Origin: Spiroplasma eriocheiris
GTDB taxonomy: Bacteria; Bacillota_I; Bacilli_A; Mycoplasmatales; Mycoplasmataceae
Assembly (NCBI RefSeq): GCF_001029265.1
Contig: NZ_CP011856.1
Location: 496,001-560,000 of the forward strand
Reading direction: 5' to 3'
Length of the DNA stretch: 64,000 nucleotides
Shown: piece after piece, positions 22,041-32,114 of the stretch
How positions within the stretch are numbered: position 1 is the first letter of the stretch
How the letters are laid out: each line of letters starts with the position of its first letter
The notes under the pieces: generated by a model
Seen by the model: only the letters and a program-made list of their open reading frames with translations
What the model was told of the DNA's origin: nothing
The model's database searches: none
Position numbers and translations under genes: made by a program

Positions 22041-22067
22041 AAAAAAGACTATTAATGGATAGTCTTT
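22041..22067 (-). terminator. terminator of the minus-strand permease
   Basis: AAAGACTAT (22044-22052) and ATAGTCTTT (22059-22067) form a perfect 9-bp stem that overlaps the permease stop codon. On the minus strand it is followed by T6. Confidence 0.75.
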
Positions 22068-23511
22068 ATAATGTTTCAAGGGTTTGTGATGATTTAACCA
22101 GTTCTGAATTTAATAAGGTCGGATCAACTTCGGCATTTGCTTCAGGTTCTGATTTTTGGGTTTTTTTAATTAAATATTCATTAATTGCTCACACAATAAC
22201 CACAATCATCATCGTACCTAATAAGAACCAACGGGTAATTCCTCCTGGTTCAGCAAAAATTGAGTAAATAATATAAGAAGTAAAAGTAGCTAAAATTACT
22301 ACGGATAATATTGCGAACGGTCAAAACATGCGGGTTTTATCAACAGGGACTTTTTTTCGAATCCGATTAACAATGGCTGCTAAGATTAATAGACCATAAA
22401 AGACAAAATCAAGAACTGTAATTGCATTTGACAACTGGTCAATAATATAGAATAAATCACCAGTGGCAAAATAACTAACCAATACCGCAATTAAATATCA
22501 CGCAATCCCAATAATAGTTTGGTAAATTGCTGATCATTTTAACGAAATTACTTTTTGAAAGAAAAAGAACTTATCTTCGGAAGCAGCATGAATGGCATTG
22601 GCTCCCGTTAAGGTCATCCCATTTAAACTAACAAGCGCGGAAATCACGATCAACCAATAAATTACTCTGGTAAATCATCCAGCTAATGTATTAGCAAACA
22701 AGGTAAATAAACTACCATCATTTGTTCCTAAGAAGATTGAGATTGATAATAAAACATAAAAGACAATAATAAATACCATTCCACAAAACAACGCCTTTGG
22801 CACTTGTTGCTTATTAGTAACTTCTTTTTGTAAATTTGCGGCATAGATAAAACCATCAAGAGAGAATAAAATTGGTGCAATTGCAATAAAGAAATTTCCA
22901 GCGTGTCAACTCCGCATTGTTGGTTCATTAAATGAGTTATCACTGGCTGGATGAACGAATCCTAAAAATAATCCAATAATTAACGGGAATAATTTAATTC
23001 CTAAACCAATAATTTGAATAATTTTCCCTGAATGGCGAGTAAAAGCATTGGCAATTCCAAATAAACTCATTACTCCCACACCCCCAACTAAGAAAATAAT
23101 TAATTTAACTTCAGTATTCAGAGTTACTTTTAACGCAATTAATATAAAATCAATAATTAAGTACGATAAAATTGAGTAAATAATAGGTATATAACCTAAG
23201 ATATTAAAAATTGCTACTAACGATCCGGTTTTTCGATTAACAAAATGACCAAATCAGTTAGCTAAGGTTCCACTTTTGCCTTTTTTAGTGGATGAAGCAA
23301 TTTCCATAAAAGCAACAATCATCGCAATTCCTAAAATTCCAACAATGACTCATAAGATAATTGCCATAACTGGGTTTTGAGTAATTCCTAACACATGACC
23401 TTCCCCGAGGTCATTTTTCGAATAAATTCCAACCCCCACAACAATCCCAATCATTGTCGCAAACACAGTTAAAAACTCAAAAAGTTTTAGATGTTTTCTA
23501 TTCCTACCCAC
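22066..23511 (-). CDS. APC-family amino acid permease
   Basis: A 481-aa transporter with about 12 membrane helices, from GTG 23511 to TAA at 22066, with several TGA Trp. It opens MGRNRKHLKLFEFLTVFATM and then IGIVVGVGIYSKNDLGEGHV, the APC-type first broken helix. A later FSLDGFIYAANLQKEVTNK segment matches the family signature around helix 6. It differs in length and detail from the three other permeases in the window, so its substrate is probably different. The GTG start is the most upstream possible one, with AAGGA about 13 bases before it; the ATG some 18 codons further in is an alternative. It is divergent from obg. Confidence 0.8.
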
Positions 23512-23702
23512 TAACTAATCACATCCTTTCCTTTCATAATTGATAGTTTTCAAAGTAGTTTAGAATATAATTATATTATAAAATTTAAAAATTGTAATAA
23601 AATTAATTTTGGAATTCTTGCTGACGGGGGGTTCTTATTAAAATTAATGGTTATTTTAAATGATAATCTTAGCACTTTTTAATAATTTTAGGGTAAGATA
23701 GA

Positions 23703-23708
23703 TATAGT
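23703..23708 (+). promoter_or_regulatory. -10 box of obg
   Basis: TATAGT lies about 22 bases before the obg ATG, followed by the TATAGAAAGAAAAGAG purine run that serves as RBS in many genes of this window. No clear -35 box is seen. Confidence 0.4.
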
Positions 23709-23730
23709 ATAGAAAGAAAAGAGTAGATAA

Positions 23731-25035
23731 ATGAAATTTATTGATGTTGCAACAATTAAATTACAAGCTGGAAAAGGTGGCGATGGAGCGGTCGCTTTTC
23801 GTCGTGAGTTATATGTTCCCAAAGGTGGGCCAGCCGGTGGCGATGGTGGTAATGGCGGTGACATTATTTTTGTTGGCGATGAAGGAATGAACACCCTATT
23901 AGATCTCAAATACCAACGTGAAATTAAAGCCCAAGATGGTGAAAAAGGTGATATTAAAGATATGCATGGTAAGAATGCTCCCCATAAATATGTTAAAGTT
24001 CCGTTAGGAACCTTAGTTATTAATAATACGACAAATCAAATTATTTGTGATATTTTGGAACATAATCAAGAATGCATTGTCGCAAAGGGTGGTAAAGGTG
24101 GCCGTGGTAATGCCCGTTTTGCAAACTCACGGAATAAAGCTCCTACCATTTTTGAAGCTGGGGATCTTGGCGAAAGCCTTGAGGTTCGCTGCGAATTAAA
24201 AGTTTTAGCCGATGTCGGGTTAGTTGGACTCCCTAATGCTGGTAAATCAACTTTATTATCAAAAATATCAAAGGCAAAACCGCAAATTGCTGATTATCCC
24301 TTTACAACCTTAACTCCCCAGTTAGGGGTCGCTAAGGATAGCAAAAAACGCAGTTTTGTGGTGGCTGATTTACCCGGGTTAATTGAAGGGGCTAGTTTAG
24401 GAAAAGGACTTGGTCATGATTTTCTCCGCCATATTGAACGGTGTAAAATTATTGTGCATGTAATTGACATGTCTGGGAACTATGGAACTGAAAATGTTGT
24501 TGATAATTATCATAAAATTCAAAATGAATTAAAATCATACAATTATAAGTTAGAACTCCGCAAAGAATTAATTGTTGCTAATAAAATGGATATTGATAAT
24601 GCCCGCGAAAACTTACAAGAATTTAAAAAACAAATTAAAAATGCTGATATTATTGAAACAAGTGGACTATTAAACCAAAATTTGGATGTTTTATTAAACC
24701 GGATTGGGGATTTTTTAGCCGAAATTAAAGAAAACAAAGCGTTATGGCAACTTGGAGAAATAGAACCAACAAATGATGCTAGTTATAAACACTATACTTA
24801 TGAAGAAAAGCAGCCAGATGTTCAAGTTATTAATTTGGGAAATGGCCTTTGAAAAGTTGAGGGGGAAAGTGTTTTTAAAGCTTACCATAAAACACCAATT
24901 TCAACTTATGATAACTTATTATTATTTAATAAAAAGCTGCAAGATCTTAAAGTATTTGAAATGTTACGTGTCAAAGGAGCCCAACCCGGTGATACAGTTA
25001 AAATTTTTGATTATGAATTAGAATGGGATGGTTAA
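23731..25035 (+). CDS. obg: GTPase Obg (ribosome assembly/stress)
   Basis: A 434-aa GTPase of typical length. The N-terminal Obg fold (residues 1-158) is glycine-rich (QAGKGGDGAVAFRRE, GGPAGGDGGNGGDI). The G domain has the P-loop GLPNAGKST (about 166-174), DLPGLIEG (G3) and ANKMD (G4). The C-terminal OCT domain follows a TGA Trp at 24850. Obg binds the large ribosomal subunit and ppGpp in other bacteria, consistent with the rsh gene present in this window. It ends one base before the nadE ATG, so the two are co-transcribed. Confidence 0.96.
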
Positions 25036-25036
25036 A

Positions 25037-25789
25037 ATGAAAAAATTACAAGATTATTTAGATTATTTAGTTACTTGAATTCGCCAAGAAGTCGCCGCCG
25101 CTAATTGTCGGGGTGTTATTATTGGTTTGTCAGGAGGAATTGATTCTGCGCTCGTAGCATTATTAGGGCAAAAAGCCTTTCCCAACAACCACTTAACCGT
25201 AATAATGCCTTGTCATTCTAATCCGGTTGACCAGGAATATAGTATGAAACTAGTTAATCATCACCAGTTAACATCCCAAGTTGTTGATTTAACAACTACT
25301 TACGATGAACTAGTAAAAAATTTATCATTATCCTCACCTAATAAATTAGCCTTAGCCAATATTAAACCCCGCTTACGAATGACAACATTATATGCTTTGG
25401 GACAAACTCATCAATATTTAGTGTTAGGAACAGATAATGCTGATGAATGACATATTGGTTATTTTACTAAGTATGGTGATGGGGGAGTTGATTTGGTACC
25501 GATTATTCATTTACTAAAAGGGGAAGTCCGTCAGACAGCTGAATTATTAGGTGTTTGTTCAGAAATTATTACTCGGAAACCAACAGCGGGATTATGAGAA
25601 AACCAAACCGATGAAGATGAATTAGGTTTTAGTTATCAAGAACTTGATGATTATTTACAAGGTTTTGAAATAAGCCCAACCATTAGTGAAAAAATTCAAA
25701 AATTACATGCCATTTCGGAGCATAAAAGAAAATTAGCACAGGCGCCTGCGCAACCATTTAGTAAATTAAAATATCCTAAAGAAAACTAA
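25037..25789 (+). CDS. nadE: NH3-dependent NAD+ synthetase
   Basis: A 250-aa enzyme that amidates deamido-NAD with ammonia and ATP, the last step of NAD synthesis. The ATP pyrophosphatase P-loop LSGGIDSA is at about residues 31-38. GTDNADEW and the C-terminal [18 protein letters not shown] motif bind the deamido-NAD pyrophosphate. Three Trp are TGA. It lacks a glutaminase domain, as usual for the ammonia-dependent form. It is coupled to obg and complements the nicotinamide riboside-type transporter pnuC at 54.6 kb. Confidence 0.95.
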
Positions 25790-25920
25790 TTATAGTCTTA
25801 TTTTATTTTTAATATAAATTTTAATACATATTATTTATTTAAAAAAAGATTTATTTCTAAATTTTAAAAGTGTTATATATTATAAAATAAAAGTGTAAAT
25901 AAAATTATTTACATTATCTT

Positions 25921-25980
25921 TAATTGAGCATAAATAATGCCTAAATAAAAAAGCAATTTTTATTTAGGCATTTTAATTTT
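25921..25980 (+). promoter_or_regulatory. terminator-like leader hairpin upstream of giant gene 1
   Basis: AATGCCTAAATAAAAA (25936-25951) and TTTTTATTTAGGCATT (25957-25972) are perfect 16-bp inverted copies with a T-rich 3' side. They are preceded by AATTGAGCATA. The same leader recurs at 32029-32090. The RBS GGAAGGA and the ATG of the giant gene follow within 30 bases, so the hairpin is in the 5' untranslated region. Confidence 0.7.
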
Positions 25981-25999
25981 TGAACGGAAGGATGATTTT

Positions 26000-28900
26000 A
26001 TGCCAAGCAAAAAAACTTTTTTAATTACAAATACTTGAAACATCTTAAATAATAATAGACAAATATTAACTAATGAAATAAATCATAGTCAAAATAATTC
26101 TTTAGCACGAGAGCCATTAGAGGCATTATATAATAAAGAACTTGATTTATTTAATTTAATTAAAGCAAATAATGATAATGTTATTACTTCCCAACCCAAT
26201 TTTTCAAAACCATTGAGTGAGGAACAAAATAAATACTATATATCAAAAAATGCCCTAACAAAACTAATTAAAGAATTAGAACAAATTCAAAGATACTGAG
26301 AAACTAATCAAAATTTATCAAGAGCGCTCATTAATAATTGCTTTGAATATTTAGAAATATTACGTAAAGAAACGAATGATTTTAGTAATGAACTTTACTT
26401 AATAATAGAAAAATTCTTAACAAGTCTTGGCCACGCCAAAAAAAATCACAATATGGTGGAATTATTTGGAGAAGATTCCTTTGAAATTGAGGATATTTTA
26501 ATCAATTTAGAATTTAGCCACGAAAATGACCAATCCCAAAATTATCAAATGCTTATTTCTGAATTATACAAACAAGTTAAAAAGATTAATAATGAGATTG
26601 AGAATAATAAAATAAAAGCATCACAAGAAAAAAAGCCAGAAATCATAACTCAAATGTTTGAACAAAAAATACAAAAAATTTTAGAAATTGAAATGATGTA
26701 TAAAAAATATCATTCTTGGTGTGAAGAAAGATTAGAAAGAATAGAAAAAAACGGTAATATCTTAAGAAAGTCAAAAAATAACGAAAACATTAAAAATTCT
26801 CCACAAATTATAGAAAAAATTGATGATCTTTTAATTATTAATCAAATTGAATCTTGTAAATATCAAGTCATACAAAAGCGAATTGCTAATGAACTTATTC
26901 GTATTAAAAAAGAAAAAATATTAGAATTTTCTTTAGAAAAAAAGTATGACCAACTAAATGAAAAAATTGCAAAAAATAATAATGACATTGACAAACTTAA
27001 AATTAAGCAAGGAAAGTTAAAACCAAAAAATAATTCTTTTGATTTAATTACTTCCCAATGAGCATGTGGGATGGATAGTCCACGAGTAACTGACGAACTT
27101 ATTTTCTCAAAATTAAAAAATGACCTTCAAGAGAATACCACAAATTCTTCTTCTAATTTACGGTTTGATAGTATAAAATTTAATTCAAAAGAAGCAGAGC
27201 AAGTCAATAATGTTATTAAAGAACATGGGATACCTCTTGTGACCTCTCCAAAAATTATTAGTTTTTTAAAAAATTTAAAAAATAGTTGAATTGCCAATGA
27301 GTCGCCAAATATTAAAGTGGAAAATAATATTGGAATTATCCAAGACGAAATAAATGATAATAATTATAATTTATTCTTTCAAAATTTACAATTATATATT
27401 TTATTTTTAGATAAATATATTAATAATAATTCAGAATTATCACAAAAATTAAATCTTGAAAAATTAAAAAATAATTTAAACGATTATCAAATATATCACC
27501 ATCCCTTAAAATCGGAAGAAAAAAATATTAATTATTTAATTTCTGCAAAATTAACACCTAACCAATTGGCTCAAATTAAATGACAACAAGAACTTTTAGC
27601 AGAAAATAATTATACATTTAATATTTGAATTAATTTTGATGAAATATTATTTTATAAATTTAACGAAGTTTTAAATCACCATATTAAAGCTACAACTAAA
27701 GAAGAAATTATCAATAAAAATATCTTTCAAAAAGATTCATATTCTGAACTAGCTCAGAAATATTATGATTCATTAATGGAAGAGTTTAGAAGTACTTTGC
27801 AAACCCACGATAATTTATCTCTTAGTGAAAATCTTACCCAATTTTTAGTTAATAAAAATATTTTAACCTCGGAAGCAATTACTCAACTAAAAAATGATCT
27901 TTTCCAAGAAAATCAAGAATTACTTAAAAAAATGGGAATTACCGCAAATTTATGTAATCTCAATGATAATCAACAAATTATGAGATTGGAAATTAAGAAA
28001 TATCTTAATAGAAACATTTTAAACGGCGTTCCATTTTCTACATTTCAAATTTTAAAATATGTTATTTTAGATCAATATCCCGGGTTTGTGCATGATTTAA
28101 ACACTCAGCTTTTAACGTTAGTGGATGTTAAAAAAATAATAAAAACTATTAATGATAACCCTCGTTATTTTAAAAACATTCCCCTTGAACAAAGACAAAT
28201 ATTTGATAACGATTTAAGGGTCATAAATTTTATAAGTTTAGATGATTTTAGTTCAAATCAGATTGAAAAAATTAAACATTTAAAACTTGCCCAGCCAGCA
28301 TTAAAAATTAATTTTGATACTCATTACTTACCAAAATTAATGATATATATCACAGAAGAATTAAAAACTTTTTGTGCTAAAAATATCCATATTGTTATAG
28401 ATAATTATATAAAAAATATTCTTCAAGAAAAACGATTATATACTAATCCTCATGCAAAAATTACTGATGAAGATTTAGTAATTGAAAATTATGATGATTT
28501 AAGTTACCTTAACCAAAAATTAAAAATATTAATTAGTGATATTAATTCTTATGTAGGACAAAATAAAATAAACGATATATTTTCTAATTGGCAAGAAAAA
28601 ATAGTAAAGGATGATCCAGATTTAAATAATTTTCTGGAAAAAGTTATAAAAATTATTAATAAGGATTTATATGACAACTTTATTAATTATAAAAAAAGTC
28701 CTCATAGCATAATTAATTCTAATATTAATAATGAAATTAGTTCATTTATTCTTGAATTTCCCTTACTAATTGGAATTTTATCTAACAAGCACAGCAAAAT
28801 TATGGGTGCGTTAAAGGCTATCCAAAAATATGTCCAAGATACAGTAATTAAATGAAAAAATAGTCAATATAATATTAATGAAATAATTAAGGAATTAGTA

Positions 28901-31443
28901 GAAGCTAATGCAATTCTTGATACAGAAGTATCAACAAAATTATTAGAATATAATAATTTTGTTGATAATCTAAAAAGACTAGGAGTTAATGTTAGTGAAA
29001 TTGACTCGAATAAAATTAATAAATTTATAGAATGAGAATTACCTAAATTTATTGAGAATTCAGATAATGCTTTGCCTTTATATGAAGCAGAATTGCAAAC
29101 TAATTCTTCAGAAGTATTATATAAGGTAAGTAATCCTGAGGAAATTTATAAATTTAACCAAACGAGTGATAAATTCTTAACAGTTTTTACGACAATAATA
29201 AAAGAGCTATTTAATTTTATTCTAAGCCTTTTTAATGCTCAAACAACTAACAGTTTTTGAAAAAACATAATTTCTGACCCTAAACTATTTATTAATTCTT
29301 TTGAAGATTTATATTCTAATAAAATTTTGCACGGAGAAATTTCTCCCTTTGAATTTTATTATTTAAGTTCAAATGATAGTAATGATAATGACCACTTTGC
29401 ACTATTATTTGCTAAAAATAATCACAAGTTAATAAAAGAAATTATTCAAGAAATGCTAAATAATCCTTCCCAAACTGAAAATCATCTTATAAAAGCAGTT
29501 ATCAACAAAATGTTTCATCAGCAGTTTGCAATTTTATTTGATCGCCAAGCAAATGCGGAAATCTTAAAACCATTGGTTACTTTTAGCAGCAAAATTATTA
29601 AAACTGATAGTAATATCATGATAGATGTTCAACAACCTCTAGAATGATTTAATGCCCTTGAACAAGAAGAACTAATAGCAAAAATAACTTTATATAATAA
29701 AAATAAATTTGAGAAAAAATTAAAACTAATTCAAGGAGAGTTAAATAAATTTATAAATGATCAAAATTTAAATCTTAATTATTATTTAACTAATAATTTT
29801 ATTTTTGAGGAGGCTGAGTATGATAAAATAATTCAACAATATGAAATTGGAAAAAAAGAATTAACTGCTAAAATTTTTAATTTAATAGAATGAGGAAAAG
29901 AAAAACTAATTGCAGACACTGTTATTTTTTCAACTTGGTACAAAAATTATGTAACTAATTCTATGGCAAAAATGGATGAAATAATTGCCCAATTAAACAG
30001 CAAAAAAGGTTTTTTAACTCAATTTAAACTTATTAATAATTATTTAGCAACTGATAAATCACTAAATTTAAAAATAAATGATGAAATTAATGAGATTTTT
30101 AATTATGTCGAACTTTTTCCGCAAGATAAATTATTTAATATTGATTTACTAAAAGAGAATCTAACAAAAATTGAAAATAATTATAATGATTGAAATAATA
30201 ATATGAATAACCTAAAACATATTTTTAACGAAAAAGATTTTTACCAGTATTTAAGTTCTTCAACTAATACTGAGCAACTTTTCCAAAGCATTCAAAAAAG
30301 AATTGCTGAATTTTCTAAAATAGAATCAGAAGTTAAAGAAAATATACTGGCAATTAACCAAAAAATTAAAAAAATTGAAGAATGAAAAGAGAATGAAAAG
30401 CAAGTTCATCAGTTATTGAATTTTTTAAAACAAAAAGAAAAATTTCTTAATTTAACTGAAGATAACCTTGACGAAATAGAAATTGAAGATTTAGAACAAG
30501 CAATAAACATTTATAATAAGTTAATTAATTTTTTAACAGTGGATAGTTATTTAACAGAAACTGAACAAGAATTTATAAAAAAATGAAAAGATAAATTGCC
30601 AGAACTTATGAGATATAAAGAAATGCTTTATAAACTTACGGATGTCTTTAAAACTTATGACAAATTAGGATATTTTTTTGATACTATGAAGAGAACATTA
30701 AATTCTTGAGATGAAAAAGACCCTAACTTTAAAATAACATATCAAGAGATGCATTTAAAAATTCATCGTTGTATGAATAACTTTGAAGAACTAATTTATC
30801 AGTTTTCTGAAAAAACAATCCAGAATTTGATTAATAAAAATTATAAAAATTTAGTAATTTTTAATGATAAATTCAAAGAATTTTTAAATAAAATGAATGA
30901 TAAGATAAGTAAAGAATCTAATTTTGCAAAATATTATAATGAACAATTATATATTTTATCTGAAGAGACAAATGAAATCTGAGTGAATAATCTTAAAGAA
31001 AATAATAATTTAATTGAGCATACTTTTATAAAAAATGATCCTTTAGATCAGAAAATATTCGAAAAATATCCTAAATTAAGTGTAATAAAAATTTGAAAAG
31101 CAAAAAAATGTATTATGAAGGATCAAGAATTATGTGCTGAGGTGAGAAACGAGCTAAATTTTTTGCTAATATTTATGACCCCATTGCCAAATGATACAAA
31201 GTTGTCGAAACATGTATGAATAATTCATCTAATGAAAAATGAGATAAATATTTTCAAATACAAAACAAAAATAAAGAATTGTTTGAAAAAGTTTCTTTAA
31301 TTTTAAATTCTATTGGTAGTTTTGAAGATCTTTATCAAAATTATTATTTGCAACTAAGAAAAGAAAAATGGCAAGTTAAAAGCAGTAAGAACTCAGAATC
31401 TATAGTAATAAGTAACAATGATAAGGAAAACCTTGTTAAATAA
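26000..31443 (+). CDS. giant helical protein 1 (about 1814 aa), -1 frameshift near the 3' end
   Basis: One frame runs from ATG 26000 (GGAAGGA upstream) through about 15 TGA Trp codons. As written it ends at TAA 31298-31300 (1766 aa). A shift of -1 at the A7 tract 31102-31108 leads instead into a sensible C-terminus (YYEGSRIMCWGEKRAKFF, then ANIYDPIAKWYKVVE) ending at TAA 31441-31443. Composition is very rich in Asn, Lys, Ile and Glu, and predicted structure is helical with coiled-coil stretches. No signal peptide or membrane helix is visible. It is a clear paralog of the gene at 32115: NIWINFD (about residue 540), QILKYVILDQYPGF (about 683), EIYKFNQ (about 1046) and IIQEMLNNP (about 1147) all have counterparts there. 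Function unknown; probably cytoplasmic. Confidence 0.8.
31102..31108 (+). promoter_or_regulatory. A7 slippery heptamer in giant gene 1
   Basis: In the zero frame the codons are GCA AAA AAA TGT, so the sequence A AAA AAA fits the X XXY YYZ rule for -1 ribosomal frameshifting. The -1 frame is the one that looks coding downstream. It could equally be a lost base or transcriptional slippage. Confidence 0.5.
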
Positions 31444-31467
31444 AAATAATTATCTTAAGAATTTTGC

Positions 31468-31497
31468 TTGTCAAATTAATAAGGAATAGCATATAAT
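31468..31497 (+). promoter_or_regulatory. promoter of hpf
   Basis: TTGTCA at 31468-31473 and TATAAT at 31492-31497 are 18 bases apart. The RBS AAAAGAGGATG follows. This shows that hpf is transcribed independently of the giant gene upstream. Confidence 0.65.
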
Positions 31498-31522
31498 TAA
31501 GACATAGAAAAGAGGATGTCAT

Positions 31523-31900
31523 ATGAAATATACTATTAGAGGCAAAAATCTTGAAGTAACTCAAGCAATGCAAGATCATATTAAAACAGTATTTGATAAA
31601 TTAGAAAAATATAGTCAAGTATCTCCTAATGATATAGTTCAAATGGATATTGAATTTTATAAAGAAAATCAAGTCCACATTAATTGTTCAATTGATATAA
31701 AAGGAAAAAATAACTTCTTAAAAGCAGAAGTAACTACCGATGACTTTTATAAAGGTGTTGAACAAGCATCCAAAAAAATGGAAGATCAAATTCGTCGCAT
31801 TAAAGACAAAACTTATCATGGGAATGGGAAAAAAGTTGAGTCCTTTGCTCATGCGATTGAAGAAGAAGACAATGATTTTATTGAAATCGATGATGATTAA
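31523..31900 (+). CDS. hpf: ribosome hibernation promoting factor (short form)
   Basis: A 125-aa HPF/YfiA-family protein. It starts MKYTIRGKNLEVTQAMQDHI and has the beta-alpha-beta-beta-beta-alpha pattern with DDFYKGVEQASKKMEDQIRR in the last helix and a short acidic tail. It binds the 30S subunit and silences ribosomes in stress or stationary phase. The length corresponds to the short form without the dimerising C-terminal domain, although the acidic tail differs from E. coli YfiA. It lies alone between two giant paralogous genes with its own promoter. Confidence 0.93.
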   Translation: MKYTIRGKNLEVTQAMQDHIKTVFDKLEKYSQVSPNDIVQMDIEFYKENQVHINCSIDIKGKNNFLKAEVTTDDFYKGVEQASKKMEDQIRRIKDKTYHGNGKKVESFAHAIEEEDNDFIEIDDD

Positions 31901-32114
31901 TTTTATTTGATTTTTTTAACATTTAATTTATTCAAAAAAAATAAACTAGAATAATTTTATTCATTAAATTATCAATGCTATAATTAAACCATATAAATAA
32001 AGATATTTATTTATATAGAAATAATTTAATTGAGCATAGATAATGCCTAATAAAAAGTAATTTTTTATTAGGCATTTTTTAATTTTTTTTATTTTAAGAA
32101 AGAAGGCAATCCCG
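31901..32114 (+). promoter_or_regulatory. leader region and terminator-like hairpin of giant gene 2
   Basis: The 214-base gap contains a small dyad (ATAAATA/TATTTAT, near 31993-32010), then AATTGAGCATA. Next come the 15-bp perfect hairpin AATGCCTAATAAAAA (32042-32056) / TTTTTATTAGGCATT (32062-32076) and two T runs. The RBS AAGAAGG precedes the ATG at 32115. The stretch from AATTGAGCATA to the T run is nearly identical to that before giant gene 1. Confidence 0.7.

Noticed and set aside
23688-23909. Minus-strand Pro-rich ORF over the start of obg
   Set aside because: Shadow of Gly-rich obg codons.
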